NCBI GenBank assembly: GCA_964035015.1
Contig: OZ035997.1
Coordinates: forward strand, 85,619,982-85,683,981
Length of the DNA: 64,000 nucleotides
From: Corallium rubrum
Lineage: Eukaryota > Cnidaria > Anthozoa > Scleralcyonacea > Coralliidae
Direction of reading: 5' to 3'
Shown here: piece by piece, positions 10,638 to 20,949 of the stretch
Position numbering within the stretch: position 1 is the first letter of the stretch
How the letters are laid out: every line of letters begins with the position of its first letter
Translations under genes and position numbers: made by a program
The notes under the pieces: model-generated
What the model saw: only the letters and a program-made list of their open reading frames with translations
Told to the model about the DNA's origin: nothing
Databases searched by the model: none

Positions 10638-11680
10638 TCACCATCGATAAGTAAAAAAAAGAGAGTAAAAACTAGAGAGTAAAGAATGGAGAAGTAAAGT
10701 GAAAACATTGTTTATGTCTGCCCTTGCTAATACAAAAACAGCATCTTCAGAAGTGTTAAATAAAAGAAAAACGTTCGTTGAGTCCATGAGGATGAATGGT
10801 CCAATTTTGAAAATGAGACGCTTTTCCTGTCGTTTGCGGCTATGATTACCACCGGAAATGGGTGAGATAGCACAAACTTTCGTGCCAGAAATATGATGGT
10901 TGACAGTATTAAAATGTCGGGCAACAGGCTTGTCAACATCATTGTTCCTCACAGAACGAAGATGTTCAGCAAACCTGTCAGATAAACGTCTGCCAGTTTC
11001 ACCAATGTAGAGCATGCAGCATTTACTGCAAGAAATGCAGTGAATGAGGTTGGAAGAGGCGCATGTGAAATTATGCCGAATGGTGAAATTAGATTTGGGT
11101 CCTGAAATTAATGTGGCAGGGTCAAGAAACGAACATGTGTAGCATCGTGTGCGAGAACAAGAAGTAGTACCCACAGGTGCCTGTAGATTTTCTCTAAGGG
11201 CACTGCGTACTAAACTATCCCGAACGTTTTTATTGCGTCGAAAAGAGATCAAAGGGTTATCAGTGCAAATGGCAGATGTTTCAGGGTCATTCTTTAAGAT
11301 GTGAAAATTACGGCTAATGATATCCTTAACTTTATAGTTGAAAGGATGAAATGTGAGAACTAGTGGAGTTTTATTATCAGAAAGTCTTTCCGAAGGTTGT
11401 TTTAAAGTGTCCGGACGGGGATACGGGAATACTGGAAGCTTTATGAATAGCGGAGTCTAATAGGTGGTTAGGATAGCCACGTTGGACAAAAAAGGATATC
11501 ATTTCCAAAGATTTGGTCTCAAAATCTTTATCATCACTGCATAGGCGGCGAAGTCGCAGAAATTGAGAATATGGGATGGATTGTTTAGTGTGGTTGGGAT
11601 GAGATGATGAAAATAGAAGGTAGCTGTGTGAGTCGGTAGGCTTAAATGACTTTCTAGTCCTGGGAATATTGCATTCTTTG
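10638..11680 (-). pseudogene. Penelope-like element (PLE) fragment with GIY-YIG nuclease
   Basis: Minus-strand relic of a Penelope-like retroelement. From 11252 to 10638 one open frame of 204 residues covers the linker (RNKNVRDSLVRSAL, CSRTRCYTCSFL) and the GIY-YIG endonuclease (CCMLYIGETGRRLSDRFAEH, then PVARHFN). Further upstream, to about 11680, broken frames still encode SIPYSQFLRLRRLCSDDKDF and FFVQRGYPNHLLDSA, the RT-to-linker region. The catalytic RT motif lies outside, so the copy is 5'-truncated. It continues 3' to the hammerhead-like motif near 10434. It is better preserved in the nuclease part than the copy at 3246-4150. Confidence 0.8.
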
Positions 11681-11740
11681 ATTTAGACTTACAATTGCAT
11701 CAGCATCAATTTTATAAAAACACCCACTGTCCGGAATTTG

Positions 11741-12260
11741 CAACCTCGTCCCCAGGGCATTTTGCCTCCACGTTGGGAGGTCGGCGAAAATGGCCCTGGC
11801 ATCGGCTGGTCGATTCTATAATCGGATTGGCCAGTTTAAAAACTTGATTAATTCAGATACAGTGTAATTTATTCATCAAAATATGAATTGCAATAAATCC
11901 ACTCTGCGAAGTTCATCCAAAGAATTGTAACGATAGCTTTGGTTAAAGTCAAGAACAACATTAGATATATGTTTCTTCCCGACATTTAAATGTATCCTGG
12001 ATAATCGTGGGGAGTATCATGATGAATAATGCTAGCCAGTTGCATTTATGATAAAGGTTCACATGAGTGATTCGGCAGAGCGTTAAATATTTCTTATTTA
12101 TTATTCATGTATACATATTATACAAAAACAAAACACAAAGACCGCATAAATTTTCTTGCCAAAACACCCCAAAATTCTGGGTGTCACGTGACCAGCCGAT
12201 GCCAGGGCCATTTTCGCCGACCTCCCAACGTGGAGGCAAAATGCCCTGGGGACGAGGTTG
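11741..12260. mobile_element. CAACCTCG-family TIR element, copy 1 (9-bp target duplication)
   Basis: A 520-bp element with inverted ends of about 70 bp: CAACCTCGTCCCCAGGGCAT on the left and its near-perfect inverse ending in 'ctggggacgaggttg' at 12260. 'cggaatttg' flanks it at 11732-11740 and 12261-12269, a perfect 9-bp target duplication. No transposase is present. The internal part (about 11838-11975) is found in inverse orientation in copy 2 (14090-14245), so the copies share more than their ends. Confidence 0.8.
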
Positions 12261-12269
12261 CGGAATTTG

Positions 12270-13111
12270 GAGCAATCTCGTTTGTTTTTTTATGAGCGAT
12301 TGTTTACCATATACCATCACGGTTAATGCAATCGAACTACTGTACACATTTTGTATGGGGAGACTTCTGCAAACAGAAAGGCAAAAACTATCTGGAAGTT
12401 TGGAACAATGTTTGATAAGACTTCTTTACGTTAAAGAAAAGTTGTTTTTGGTTGATACTAAAACAATTAGACCACTCGCCCTTGTTTTCTACGAGCAAAT
12501 AAGTCAACTCGGTTTCGCCTCGTTGACTATCATCAGCCCACAGCAAACTCGGACTCGTTGTCTAATTGTTAAATATCGTGCGTAAGCCGATTCCAATAAT
12601 TGTTTTATTATACATTCAAAACAGTTGTTACAGTAGTAACATACAAGCAAAGTCTGGTAGTAAAAAGAGTTGTCTTCGTCAACAGAGGCAAATTTACTGC
12701 ACGCCATTTTGTAATTTCCGCGCGCTTTGATGGTGACTTCATAAGCGTCCAGTAATTAACATTATCATTCATTTCGTTTCTATCCGGCATTCTGATTGGT
12801 TAATTTACCTGCAAATAATTTTATGAGCATGCGCACTAGCGGTAACACTGCTGACGGCAAATAATTTTCGTAAACATGGCGGCTAGTTCTTCAGCTATCC
12901 GAGGAAATAATCGAGAGTATTTGGAAGCATCCTTAACAACAATGTACTTCAGAAAAGAAATAGTGAAAAGGAAGTTTTAGTGAGATAAAAAGACTCGTGC
13001 CAACATAAAGTAAGTTTTACGAAGATTTTAGTATATGTCGAAGACAGAGAGAAGAGTGGCGATCTCTTACTTCAGGCATTTCAAATTTTTAACTATTTTA
13101 TGAATGATAAA
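12270..13111. other. no gene recognised
   Basis: No convincing exon. An ATG at 12877 opens a short frame beginning MAASSSAIRGNNREYL, followed after 34 residues by a stop; I could not assign it. Sequence around 12595-12730 resembles the 'aataattgtttta' foldback families of this window. Confidence 0.3.
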
Positions 13112-13270
13112 TCAATTATTGAACTCGTCTATCGCAAAATATCATGCTTTGTCAGTGTCTCGCTACTAGTTATTTGCCTCTGCCTTCGGCATTGGCAAAT
13201 AACTAGTAGCTCGCCACTGACAAATCATGATATTTTGCCCCGACTCGTCCAATAACTGATAATTATTATT
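13112..13270. repeat. palindromic foldback repeat
   Basis: 'attattgaactcgtc...gcaaaatatcatg...ttgtcagtgtctcgctactagttatttgcc' is mirrored by 'ggcaaataactagtagctcgccactgacaaatcatgatattttgc...gactcgtccaataa'. Arms of about 75 bp with a tiny loop ('tctgccttcgg'). A half-copy follows at about 13540-13620 in a degenerate form. Probably a MITE; no transposase. Confidence 0.6.
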
Positions 13271-13625
13271 CGATTTATTTTTATCTTCCTTTTAATTGGT
13301 TGAGCCACCGCTGGACCGCTACGTCACTTGCAAGTAAATGCCTACAAATAACAGTCTGCTCATGTGCATTAGTGCATGGAAAATGTTGTTTTGCAGCAAA
13401 TAATATTTTCCTCATGACCGTTAACTACACTCAACTTCGGCAAACGTAAATCGCTCGTTCAGCCAAGCTGCCAAGAAATGAGTGGATATAATTACACGTA
13501 AACAATGTCAAATAAAAAACAAATCGAATAAAATAATTATTGAACTCGGTTTTCACAAAATATCTTGACTTGTCAATGTCTCGCAATGCAGTTATTCGCC
13601 TTCGGCAAAGAATTGATCTGCTCGC

Positions 13626-13924
13626 CAACCTCGTTCTCAGGGCCTTTTTTTAGAGACTAGGAAAAGGCCCTGGCATAGACTGGTCACAGCACCCAGAAAT
13701 ACTGGGTGTACTAAATTAGCAATTTAATTTAGTATGCAAAATCATTTGGAGTAATGGCGGTCCCGTGGGAGAAGTTCATTGTAATGGACGGTCTCATTGG
13801 TCCCGTTGGCGATTCCATTAAAGCTATTTGATCATCACTGACACAAAATAATTACGTTCCCCACGGAATGTTTAAGAAAAGCAATCAACCAATGAAAATG
13901 CAGAGTCCACCAGCCGATGCCAGG
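13626..13924. mobile_element. CAACCTCG-family TIR element, left part only
   Basis: Begins CAACCTCGTTCTCAGGGCC and is followed by the 'aaaggccctggcatagactgg' subterminal arm seen in the other copies. Near 13908-13924 'ccagccgatgccagg' looks like the inner part of its right arm, at which copy 2 then inserted; the outer right end is not found beyond copy 2. Treated as a truncated relative. Confidence 0.45.
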
Positions 13925-14319
13925 CAACCTCATCCCCAGGACATTGTGAGTTGTTTACTAATTTCTCCTGACGAAGGGCCTTCGCTCGAAACGTCGAGAA
14001 GATTTTTCTCTGTTTTTCAGGCCAACGTGACTTAACCCTGGTAATATTTGGATTTCAACCGTGGCCGACGCTGTCCTAGAAGCTTTTAACTATATCTAAT
14101 GTTGTTCTTGACTTTAACCAAAGCTATCGTTACAATTCTGTGGATGAACTTCGCAGAGTGGATTTATTGCAATTCATATTTTGATGAATAAATTACACTG
14201 TATCTGAATTAATCAAGTTTTTAAACCGGCCAATCCGATTATAGAATCGACCAGCCGATGCCAGGGCCATTTTCGCCGACCTCCGAACGTGGAGGCAAAA
14301 TGTCCTGGGGACGAGGTTG
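13925..14319. mobile_element. CAACCTCG-family TIR element, copy 2 (9-bp target duplication)
   Basis: A 395-bp element from CAACCTCATCCCCAGGAC to 'tcctggggacgaggttg'. 'gatgccagg' is repeated directly at 13916-13924 and 14320-14328. The right arm is long and matches copy 1 in inverse orientation, whereas the left arm is short. The interior (about 13968-14040) holds a third hammerhead-like sequence identical in its core to the Penelope-like ends, implying that a PLE end was captured or that the element inserted into one. Confidence 0.75.
13968..13991 (+). ncRNA. hammerhead-like motif, third copy (candidate)
   Basis: CTGACGA (13968-13974), 'agggccttcgctc' able to pair GGGC with GCUC, and GAAA (13988-13991) followed by CGTCGAG. 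It is inside a CAACCTCG-family element without any PLE coding sequence nearby. Confidence 0.35.
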
Positions 14320-14586
14320 GATGCCAGGGTGAGTATAGAAATAAAGTGACAGTGCAAATTCTTTTACTTCATCAGAGTATCTTCTTCCAGTTCGTGCACT
14401 AGTTAAATTCTCTTTTATGTTTTGGAAGAGTGATAATTCGAGATTGTCAAATGCTACATGAAGCATACCTGCCTGTTCTGTACTAATTATAAGTTTTTCT
14501 TGTGAATGGGCAATTATGTTTTCCATGTTATCTAGTTCGCTATTTTTTTTGGATCTCCTTAGTTGCTACTTTTGTTATTTTTTGTC

Positions 14587-15268
14587 TTAAGGTGCATAAG
14601 GTAATACGGGAAACATTTTTCAACTTTCAACGCAACTTTGTTGCATTTTAAGTTGAAAAGCCTTGTTGCACGTATTACCACCCACCTTAAACAATGTCAC
14701 GCAAGAATGATTTTGTTTAACAAATAAAACATAAAGCTCCGTGCATATGTACTCTTATAAAGGCACGTTTGACGTCATTTGAACACGAAAGAAGTTGAGT
14801 AGAGGCACGAGGAGATAGCCGAGTGCCTTTACACTTCTTTCGTGTTCAAATCACGGCAAACGTACCTTTATAAGTGTACATATGCACAGGGGCGGTATGT
14901 TTTATTTGTTTTATAAAATAATAATAAGAAAAATCAAACTAAAAGTGAGGTAGTTTTAGAATTTGGCGGGCTTTTCCGGCCAGCTGACGCCATTTTACGC
15001 CACTTTATTACGTCATTCATGATCTATGTTCTCTTATAAATGCACGGAGCCCAGCCAGTCAGAGCGTGCGTAGAGGGCACCTTATTTTATAATGCAAGTT
15101 AGAAATATTTGTTGAAAAATGTAGACCCTAGCTTACTTACTTGCTGCAACATGCTGATTCAACTTGCAACAAAATCATTGGAGCGTGACAATGTTTAAGG
15201 TGGGTGGTAATGCGTGCATGCGACAACGCTATTCAACTTGCAACGCAACAATGTTGCAGCAATTTTAA
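14587..15268. repeat. nested foldback elements
   Basis: An outer inverted repeat pairs 'ccaccttaaacaatgtcacgc' (14690s) with 'gcgtgacaatgtttaaggtgg' (15190s), with flanking hairpins built from 'ttcaactt..gcaacgcaac'. Inside, 14735-14900 is another hairpin: 'gtgcatatgtactcttataaaggcacg' pairs with 'cgtacctttataagtgtacatatgcac'. This is one small element inserted into another. The same 'caacttgcaacgcaacaat' motif occurs near 829. Confidence 0.5.
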
Positions 15269-15417
15269 TCTCTTATTAATCTTTCTTGCAAGTCTTGTCT
15301 CTCTAGCTAGCGCTTCTTCTTCCTCCCGGGTAGATACTTTCTCCTGTGCTAGTGTCGCATCCAAAAACACATTTACATGAATTCATCAAATACATGCTAA
15401 CAGCAATGTTATTAACA

Positions 15418-15615
15418 TTACAACGAACTTAAATTTTGAACTCCACTCCGTTCCACAACCAAATTAATTTCTTCTTCAGTCAAAAGCCCTGCATGTTGAA
15501 GTCCCATAATTAACTGCTCTCTCGCATTACCAATGAAATTGTTTCTAAGAAACGCAGGAAAACCGCCATTGTTGTCGCTCATTGTGTATAGAGGGCAGCG
15601 AATAATTCCAAGAGT
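15418..15615 (-). CDS. NUDT16: NUDT16-like hydrolase, exon 3 (C-terminus and stop)
   Basis: Terminal exon of the gene whose other exons lie at 18377-18643 and 25238-25399. The acceptor is a strong polypyrimidine run (ttgttttttccaccag) just before 15615. The frame continues in phase 0 as TLGIIRCPLYTMSDNNGGFP, AFLRNNFIGNAREQLIMGLQ, HAGLLTEEEI and ends NLSSL with TAA at 15420-15418 (65 residues). The pattern 'LG..R.PLYT..D...G.P.FL.N.FIG.AREQL' is the known C-terminal signature of vertebrate NUDT16, so the assignment does not rest on the Nudix box alone. The exon is too short and too divided to stand out as a reading frame. Confidence 0.88.
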   Translation of the reverse strand, partial: TLGIIRCPLYTMSDNNGGFPAFLRNNFIGNAREQLIMGLQHAGLLTEEEINLVVERSGVQNLSSL

Positions 15616-16027
15616 CTGGTGGAAAAAACAAACGAGTTAGTAGTTTAGTTAATCGTCGTAAAAATGTTAACAGATTTTCGTCAAGCTCAATACTCAGAAA
15701 ATCAGTGTTTCCGAGCCCCAGACAGGCCAGCATCAAACACTCTGCAGATCAAACCTGCATTATAATATTCACCAAGTCGGTTTTCTTTGATGTACCGCAG
15801 TTTATATAGACCTTTTAATAAGTATAGAATATGTAATTTTCACCCTATGACGTTAAATTATTTTCAACTTTTCTTTTGAATTCTTTTCAATAGACCTTTT
15901 CGATAATTACGTCACGCTTCATGAAAACGAGGCACCCAGGCCAAGTTTCACAATTTTCATTATCATAGTAATTCCGCCATATTTGTTCAAGGATGGCTAA
16001 TAACGTGCAAACTACATATGGTAGAAA

Positions 16028-16140
16028 TACATCGTGTATGTATGTATGTATGTTGTTAGGTATTTCATAAGCTTTCATTTGATGTATATTTTAAGTTTCT
16101 ATGTTGTGTGTAACTTTTTAAAATGTCCAAAATGTTCGCA
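16028..16140. repeat. dispersed repeat, matched at 62833-62935
   Basis: 'tgttgttag.tatttcataagct.tcatttgatg.atatttta' followed by 'gtccaaaatgttc' is shared in direct orientation with 62833-62935 at clearly more than chance similarity. A (tatg)n run precedes it here. Nature of the repeat unknown. Confidence 0.5.
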
Positions 16141-16372
16141 TCATATATTGCTCGTCAAGTAATAATAATGGACTTCTCACAACTGTTGTAGAATTCCGGA
16201 TATTGATTTTAAAATACATAACGCACGACTCTGTAACATATATCAAACAGAAGATACTGTAAAATGCTATTTGCGGTAAAACTTTCAAGTTTCTAGCTTA
16301 AAGAGTAAGCTAAAGTCTTTGTTTTATTCTTTGTTCACGTTTATGCAAACGTGTGCACGGTGAGGACAAAGT

Positions 16373-16583
16373 TCAACCGTGCTATTTAAATATTAATGAA
16401 AGGTTTGTGCACTCTAACGCGGACTGAAACTATTCAGACAAGCCAGTAAATCAAGGTATGGTCTAGCCGAAACTCGGCAAACTTCAAAGCGCCTATAATG
16501 AACTGTGACCTTATGTTGAGACGGTCCTCCCCGTGCACAAACCTTTTGTTTTTCTTTTTTTAATATTTAAATAACACGGTTGA
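16373..16583. mobile_element. MITE with TCAACCGTG inverted ends
   Basis: 'tcaaccgtgctatttaaatatt' at the left and 'aatatttaaataacacggttga' at the right bound 211 bp; a second inner pair is 'aaaggtttgtgcac' and 'gtgcacaaacctttt'. No coding content. It lies in intron 2 of the NUDT16-like gene. Confidence 0.6.
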
Positions 16584-17159
16584 GTGACTGAACTTATAAA
16601 CGCTGCTATTTTTAGCAAAAAAATGTAATAATTACGGAGAGCGTGGCAATAGAGCGAAGATTAAAAAGAGATACACGTACAAGAGCTCTGCAAGCACATA
16701 GATATAGAAATTATACAAGTCGTAACTTATTAAAATAATACTGAAAACTGGTTTTCTATTTTGATACACCATATATAGTTTAGTGTTGTATAAGTGACGA
16801 CACAAACAACATTAGGATTGCTGTTGGTTAGTTTTGTATTCTCTTTACTGTATTAAACCTTTATTAATCAGCCTGGAAGTGTGGTCCAAGCAAGGTCAAT
16901 GTAGCCTGCGCGCAGTCTCATATTACATGTTGACGTAGGTCATTGGGGTGGGCGCACATTCATGACATTCATGCATGGGGGGGGGGGGGGGGGCACTTAT
17001 GAGACCATGGGCGTTTATTCAAGGAAATATGGTGTATCTAAGCTTTCGGACTTACCAAGCACCTATACTAAAGTGTCTGTGTACACTTAACGCCAGACGA
17101 TTTTACTCATCATGGGGAGACCCCTGGTACTCTAAGAGTTAAGTACGTAATTTACTTTT

Positions 17160-17638
17160 AAAGGACATTGGCAATAAAAATAAAGTTTGTCTAATTTGAA
17201 AGAACTCGTAAAATTGTAATAGAAGATCTTTTACAACTTTTTTGTATCTTTCTTCGTTTTTTAAATATTCAGTTTGTTTGATATGTAAATTAGATGGTCT
17301 CTGACGTCAGGAGCAGGGTACAGAATTATCATACATTACAGAGTCAGTTACACCTTCTATGATTGCTCAACATAAAATGTTTAGTGTCACAAGGCGTTTT
17401 TATGTGCACAGTTTCAAGTTATTTCGTTAAACAAACTTAGAGATATAACTGACTTTGCTAGGTGTGAAAATACTGTACCCTGCTCCTGACGTCAGAGACC
17501 ATCTCATTTACATATCAAACAAACTGAAATATTTTGAAGACAAAGAAAGATACAAAAAAGTTGTAAACGATCTTCTATTACAATTTTACGAGTTCTTTCA
17601 AATTAGACAAACTTCATTTTTATTGCCAATGTCCTTTA
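17160..17638. repeat. palindromic element A in NUDT16-like intron 2
   Basis: Arms 17160-17329 and 17470-17638 are inverted copies of about 170 bp, from TAAAGGACATTGGCAATAAA inward to 'gagcagggtacag'. The loop is about 140 bp. Probably a foldback transposon. It ends 8 bp from the next palindrome. Confidence 0.75.
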
Positions 17639-17645
17639 CTAGCTC

Positions 17646-18337
17646 TTAAGGTCTCGTTAAGGTTTACAGGGTCATTTCTGTAAAGCGCTCTCAATTCGTC
17701 CGAATTTAGGCCACAAAAATAAAATAGATGTCGTTAGAAAGCTATTAATTTGTAGAATACAATGGTGTCTTTGGTTTCGCGATAAACACAAACCGTTAAT
17801 AATCGTGAATTTTTTAATTAAAACCAAAGGGCTTCACTCGGGGCGACTCGAGTAAAAAGTGTTTTATTTTGTTCAAAATCTTTTTTTGTACTTTGATTCC
17901 GAGATAAATTTCCAGCAAAACGGTGTCAGCGTTTTTTGATATGTCGAGTTTTGCCGATTTTATTGACGACCAAAGTTAAAAATGCTGTTATTCGCCCAAC
18001 ATACGGACAAAATAAGTCATAAATTCGAAACCAGGCAATAAGTAAAAAACACGCTGACACCGTTTTGCTGGACATTTATCTCGGAATCGAACTGCGAAAA
18101 ATGTTTTTGAACAAAATGAAACGCTTTGTTCTTAAGTCGCCTCAAGTGAAGCCCTCTGGTTTTAATTAAAAAATTCACAATTGTTAACGGTTTGTGTTTA
18201 TCGCGAAACCAAAGATACTATTGTATTCTACAAATTCAAAGTTTCTAACGATATCTATTTTATTGTTGTGGCATAAATTCTGACTAATTGAGAGCGCTTT
18301 ACAGAAACGACGCTGCAAACCGTAACGAAGACCTAAA
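17646..18337. repeat. palindromic element B next to NUDT16-like exon 2
   Basis: Arms of about 290 bp from 'ttaaggtctcgttaaggttt' and its inverse 'aaccgtaacgaagacctaa'. Inner landmarks include 'aaaacggtgtcagcg' paired with 'cgctgacaccgtttt'. The right edge is about 40 bp from the exon 2 splice donor (18377), so the transcript would carry a long hairpin at the start of intron 2. Confidence 0.75.
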
Positions 18338-18376
18338 TAAGTGCAAGATTAAAAAGAAAAACGAGAAAATAATTAC

Positions 18377-18643
18377 CTCTAATCCATATTGCGCTCCATC
18401 GTGCACTTCTTTTTCGATCTTAGTAAATAAATCCATGTTGACGTTCTTACAGTAAAAATGAAGACACAACGGCTTATCGGGACAAATATGAGAGACGACG
18501 TGATGCGTTTCATTGATGTCCAGCCCCCTAGCTCCCGGTCCAAGTTCTTCCACTAACTCTCGTTGTAAGCCATGTTCCAAAGACTCATCACGTTCGATTA
18601 AACCACCAGGAAAACCGACTGTCCCGTCAAAACGTAGCTGTAA
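18377..18643 (-). CDS. NUDT16: NUDT16-like Nudix hydrolase, exon 2 (Nudix box)
   Basis: Central exon encoding the catalytic Nudix fold of an enzyme that hydrolyses nucleoside diphosphate-linked substrates; vertebrate NUDT16 decaps U8 snoRNA and hydrolyses (d)IDP. The exon reads LQLRFDGTVGFPGGLIERDE and SLEHGLQRELVEELG, a complete Nudix box (GX5EX7REUXEEXGU) with the metal-binding glutamates intact, then VVSHICPDKPLCLHFYCKNV and ends DGAQYGLE. Boundaries: acceptor tttttcccaaaag before 18643 and donor GAG|GTAATT at 18377/18376; both introns are phase 0. The join to exon 1 gives HAVM-LQLRFDG, matching the family, and the join to exon 3 gives YGLE-TLGIIR. Beyond the donor the frame runs into the intron palindrome, which is not coding. 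Confidence 0.9.
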
Positions 18644-18950
18644 CTTTTGGGAAAAATAATACTGATGTAAATTTACACCCAAAATGTATGCAGTAAATGT
18701 ATTTCGAATACTAGAGGGCAGTCAGGGACTGTATATTCCTCCGCCAGCGGGTTATTAGAGATGTTTAAAAAAAGAACGAGCATCCCGCTAACCAGCTAGC
18801 GCACAAGACCAACATATGCATGTATGAATAAAATGCTACCAAAACCAGACACAGTGCTAAAAAGCGGTGCCCTGTGGCGTTCAAAACATCGCGTTAAAAA
18901 TGTCGCGTGAAAAAATCTCGCGTCAAAAAATCTCGCTTATTACTGATTCC

Positions 18951-19286
<336 letters not shown>

Positions 19287-19486
19287 AGGTGAAAAACATA
19301 ACGTCCTGGCAGAGGTAACTATGCATGTACCGTGTTTACTCCAAGAGAAGCCATGGGCGCTTATTAAAAAAAGCTCTAAAGGAAGACATTTATCAGAAAG
19401 AGGCGTTTATTAAAGAAAAGGCGTTTATATTCAATCATTTGAAAGTCAATTTTGGTTTGTTTGCCCGCATTTTGTGCTATAAATAG

Positions 19487-19549
19487 GAGCCTGCGTGCAG
19501 ACTCATATTACATAATTTTTACATGTAATATGAGTCTGCACGAAGGCTA
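19487..19549. mobile_element. 63-bp minimal TIR element with 9-bp target duplication
   Basis: Consists almost only of two inverted arms, AGCCTGCGTGCAGACTCATA and, in reverse complement, TAGCCTTCGTGCAGACTCAT, with loop 'aattttt'. 'tataaatag' is repeated directly at 19478-19486 and 19550-19558. A single arm ('gcctgcgcgcagtctcatat') occurs near 16906. The AGCCTGC start resembles the element at 4273-4928. Confidence 0.75.
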
Positions 19550-19559
19550 TATAAATAGC

Positions 19560-20258
19560 AGCTCGACGGTACGTTACGTTATTTAAAGGAAGCATGTGCG
19601 TGTGTTCCTCATACTACACCAAACACGTAGAATTTGAAGTGGTTTTGTTTGATAACAGCAAACTAAGATATATAACCTTCTCCGATAATTCATTATGCAC
19701 GTCAAAACATGTGACATTTACATGTCAAATAAACTGAAATATCTCAATAACGAAGCAACGAAACCAAAACTGCAACAGCTGTTTCAAAAAAAGAGAAACT
19801 TAATTCTCGTGCATGTCATATACACTTTAAAATTTAATATTTCAACCTTAAAAATAAATGCGGATATCGATAGTGGGGACAGTGGAACGATAATTTTGCA
19901 CCGGCCGAATAACCACAACGCGCTGTGATCGACGTGGACTGTTCGACCGGTAGTTGTCCCAGTTAAGGCAGGGTGGACGGCGAAGTACACTACTCGTGAC
20001 AATAGGGACCTTAAGCAAGCTAGGACGACGACGGCAAATAAGCTACTACGTTTAAAAGAATTAACCATGGATCAGGACATGGTATATTGTATGCTTTACG
20101 TATTTTGTAAAATCTGCAGCCATAGCTTCGACAAAGTGACGTATGTAGATTAACGCCTAAGTAAACTAACAACTTTTGCTGTTCTTGTCACAACGTCGTC
20201 TTGAAAACGTAAAACCGCTTCATTTGATGTTGCATGTGCAACGAGTCACTCTTTTGAG
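19560..20258. other. intron 1 of NUDT16-like gene, nothing recognised
   Basis: No exon or element ends recognised in this stretch. Short frames on both strands have no family resemblance that I can see. Confidence 0.3.
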
Positions 20259-20949
20259 AGGGCCTGCCAGATCCTGTAAACAAAATGGGGACTGATCCCA
20301 TTACGCACACCGAGACTAGGTTTTGAGGGGGCCTGGAAATTTTTTCCGGCCGCTGATCGACAAACGTACGTCCAACTTCTTTTAGCACTGTGACCCACCA
20401 GGAAATTCGGTCTAAACTAATTCTTACAGATCATGACAACGAAGAAACCAATATGTCTTAGAATTACCGACCTCCTGCCAATATTTTTAGCGACAAAAAA
20501 TAATTGAAGGGAAAAATTTCTGCCGAACAAAAGCAAATTCGACAGTCAGGAAACCACAGGCTTTTCTTATTGTTTTTTTGGTTTATTTAGCTACCAAAGA
20601 CTGTCAACTGACCAAGAGTTAATGAGATTTAATTTTGTTACATTGTAGGCTATACTGTAGCGTAATTCAAGTTTCAGTTGTTGTGGAAACCGAAAAAGTA
20701 TAAACCCAAGTCTCTGGGTAGACTAAAGTGCATTTTCGTTGATTATTCCGGCCGAAAGTTGACAAAGTTCAACCGTAATTGCTTTTCTCAACAATTCCTT
20801 CATTTTAAAGCTAGGATTCGTATGTCGTAAGTCTTCAATGTCCTTCAAAATCTTCGCAAATAGCTATGGTTATTAACATTGGTAGTTAATTACGCAAATT
20901 TATTCCGTGCCAGGTTTTGCCAAATTTTTTACAGGATCTTGCAGGCCCT
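20259..20949. mobile_element. TIR element (AGGGCCTGCCAGATCCTG ends)
   Basis: 'agggcctgccagatcctgta' at the left and 'tacaggatcttgcaggccct' at the right are inverted repeats of about 30 bp around 690 bp without a transposase. Target duplication not resolved. Confidence 0.5.

Noticed and set aside
12877..12982. Short frame starting MAASSSAIRGNNREYL
   Set aside because: Has a plausible start and low-complexity N-terminus but no homology that I can name and no convincing splice donor.
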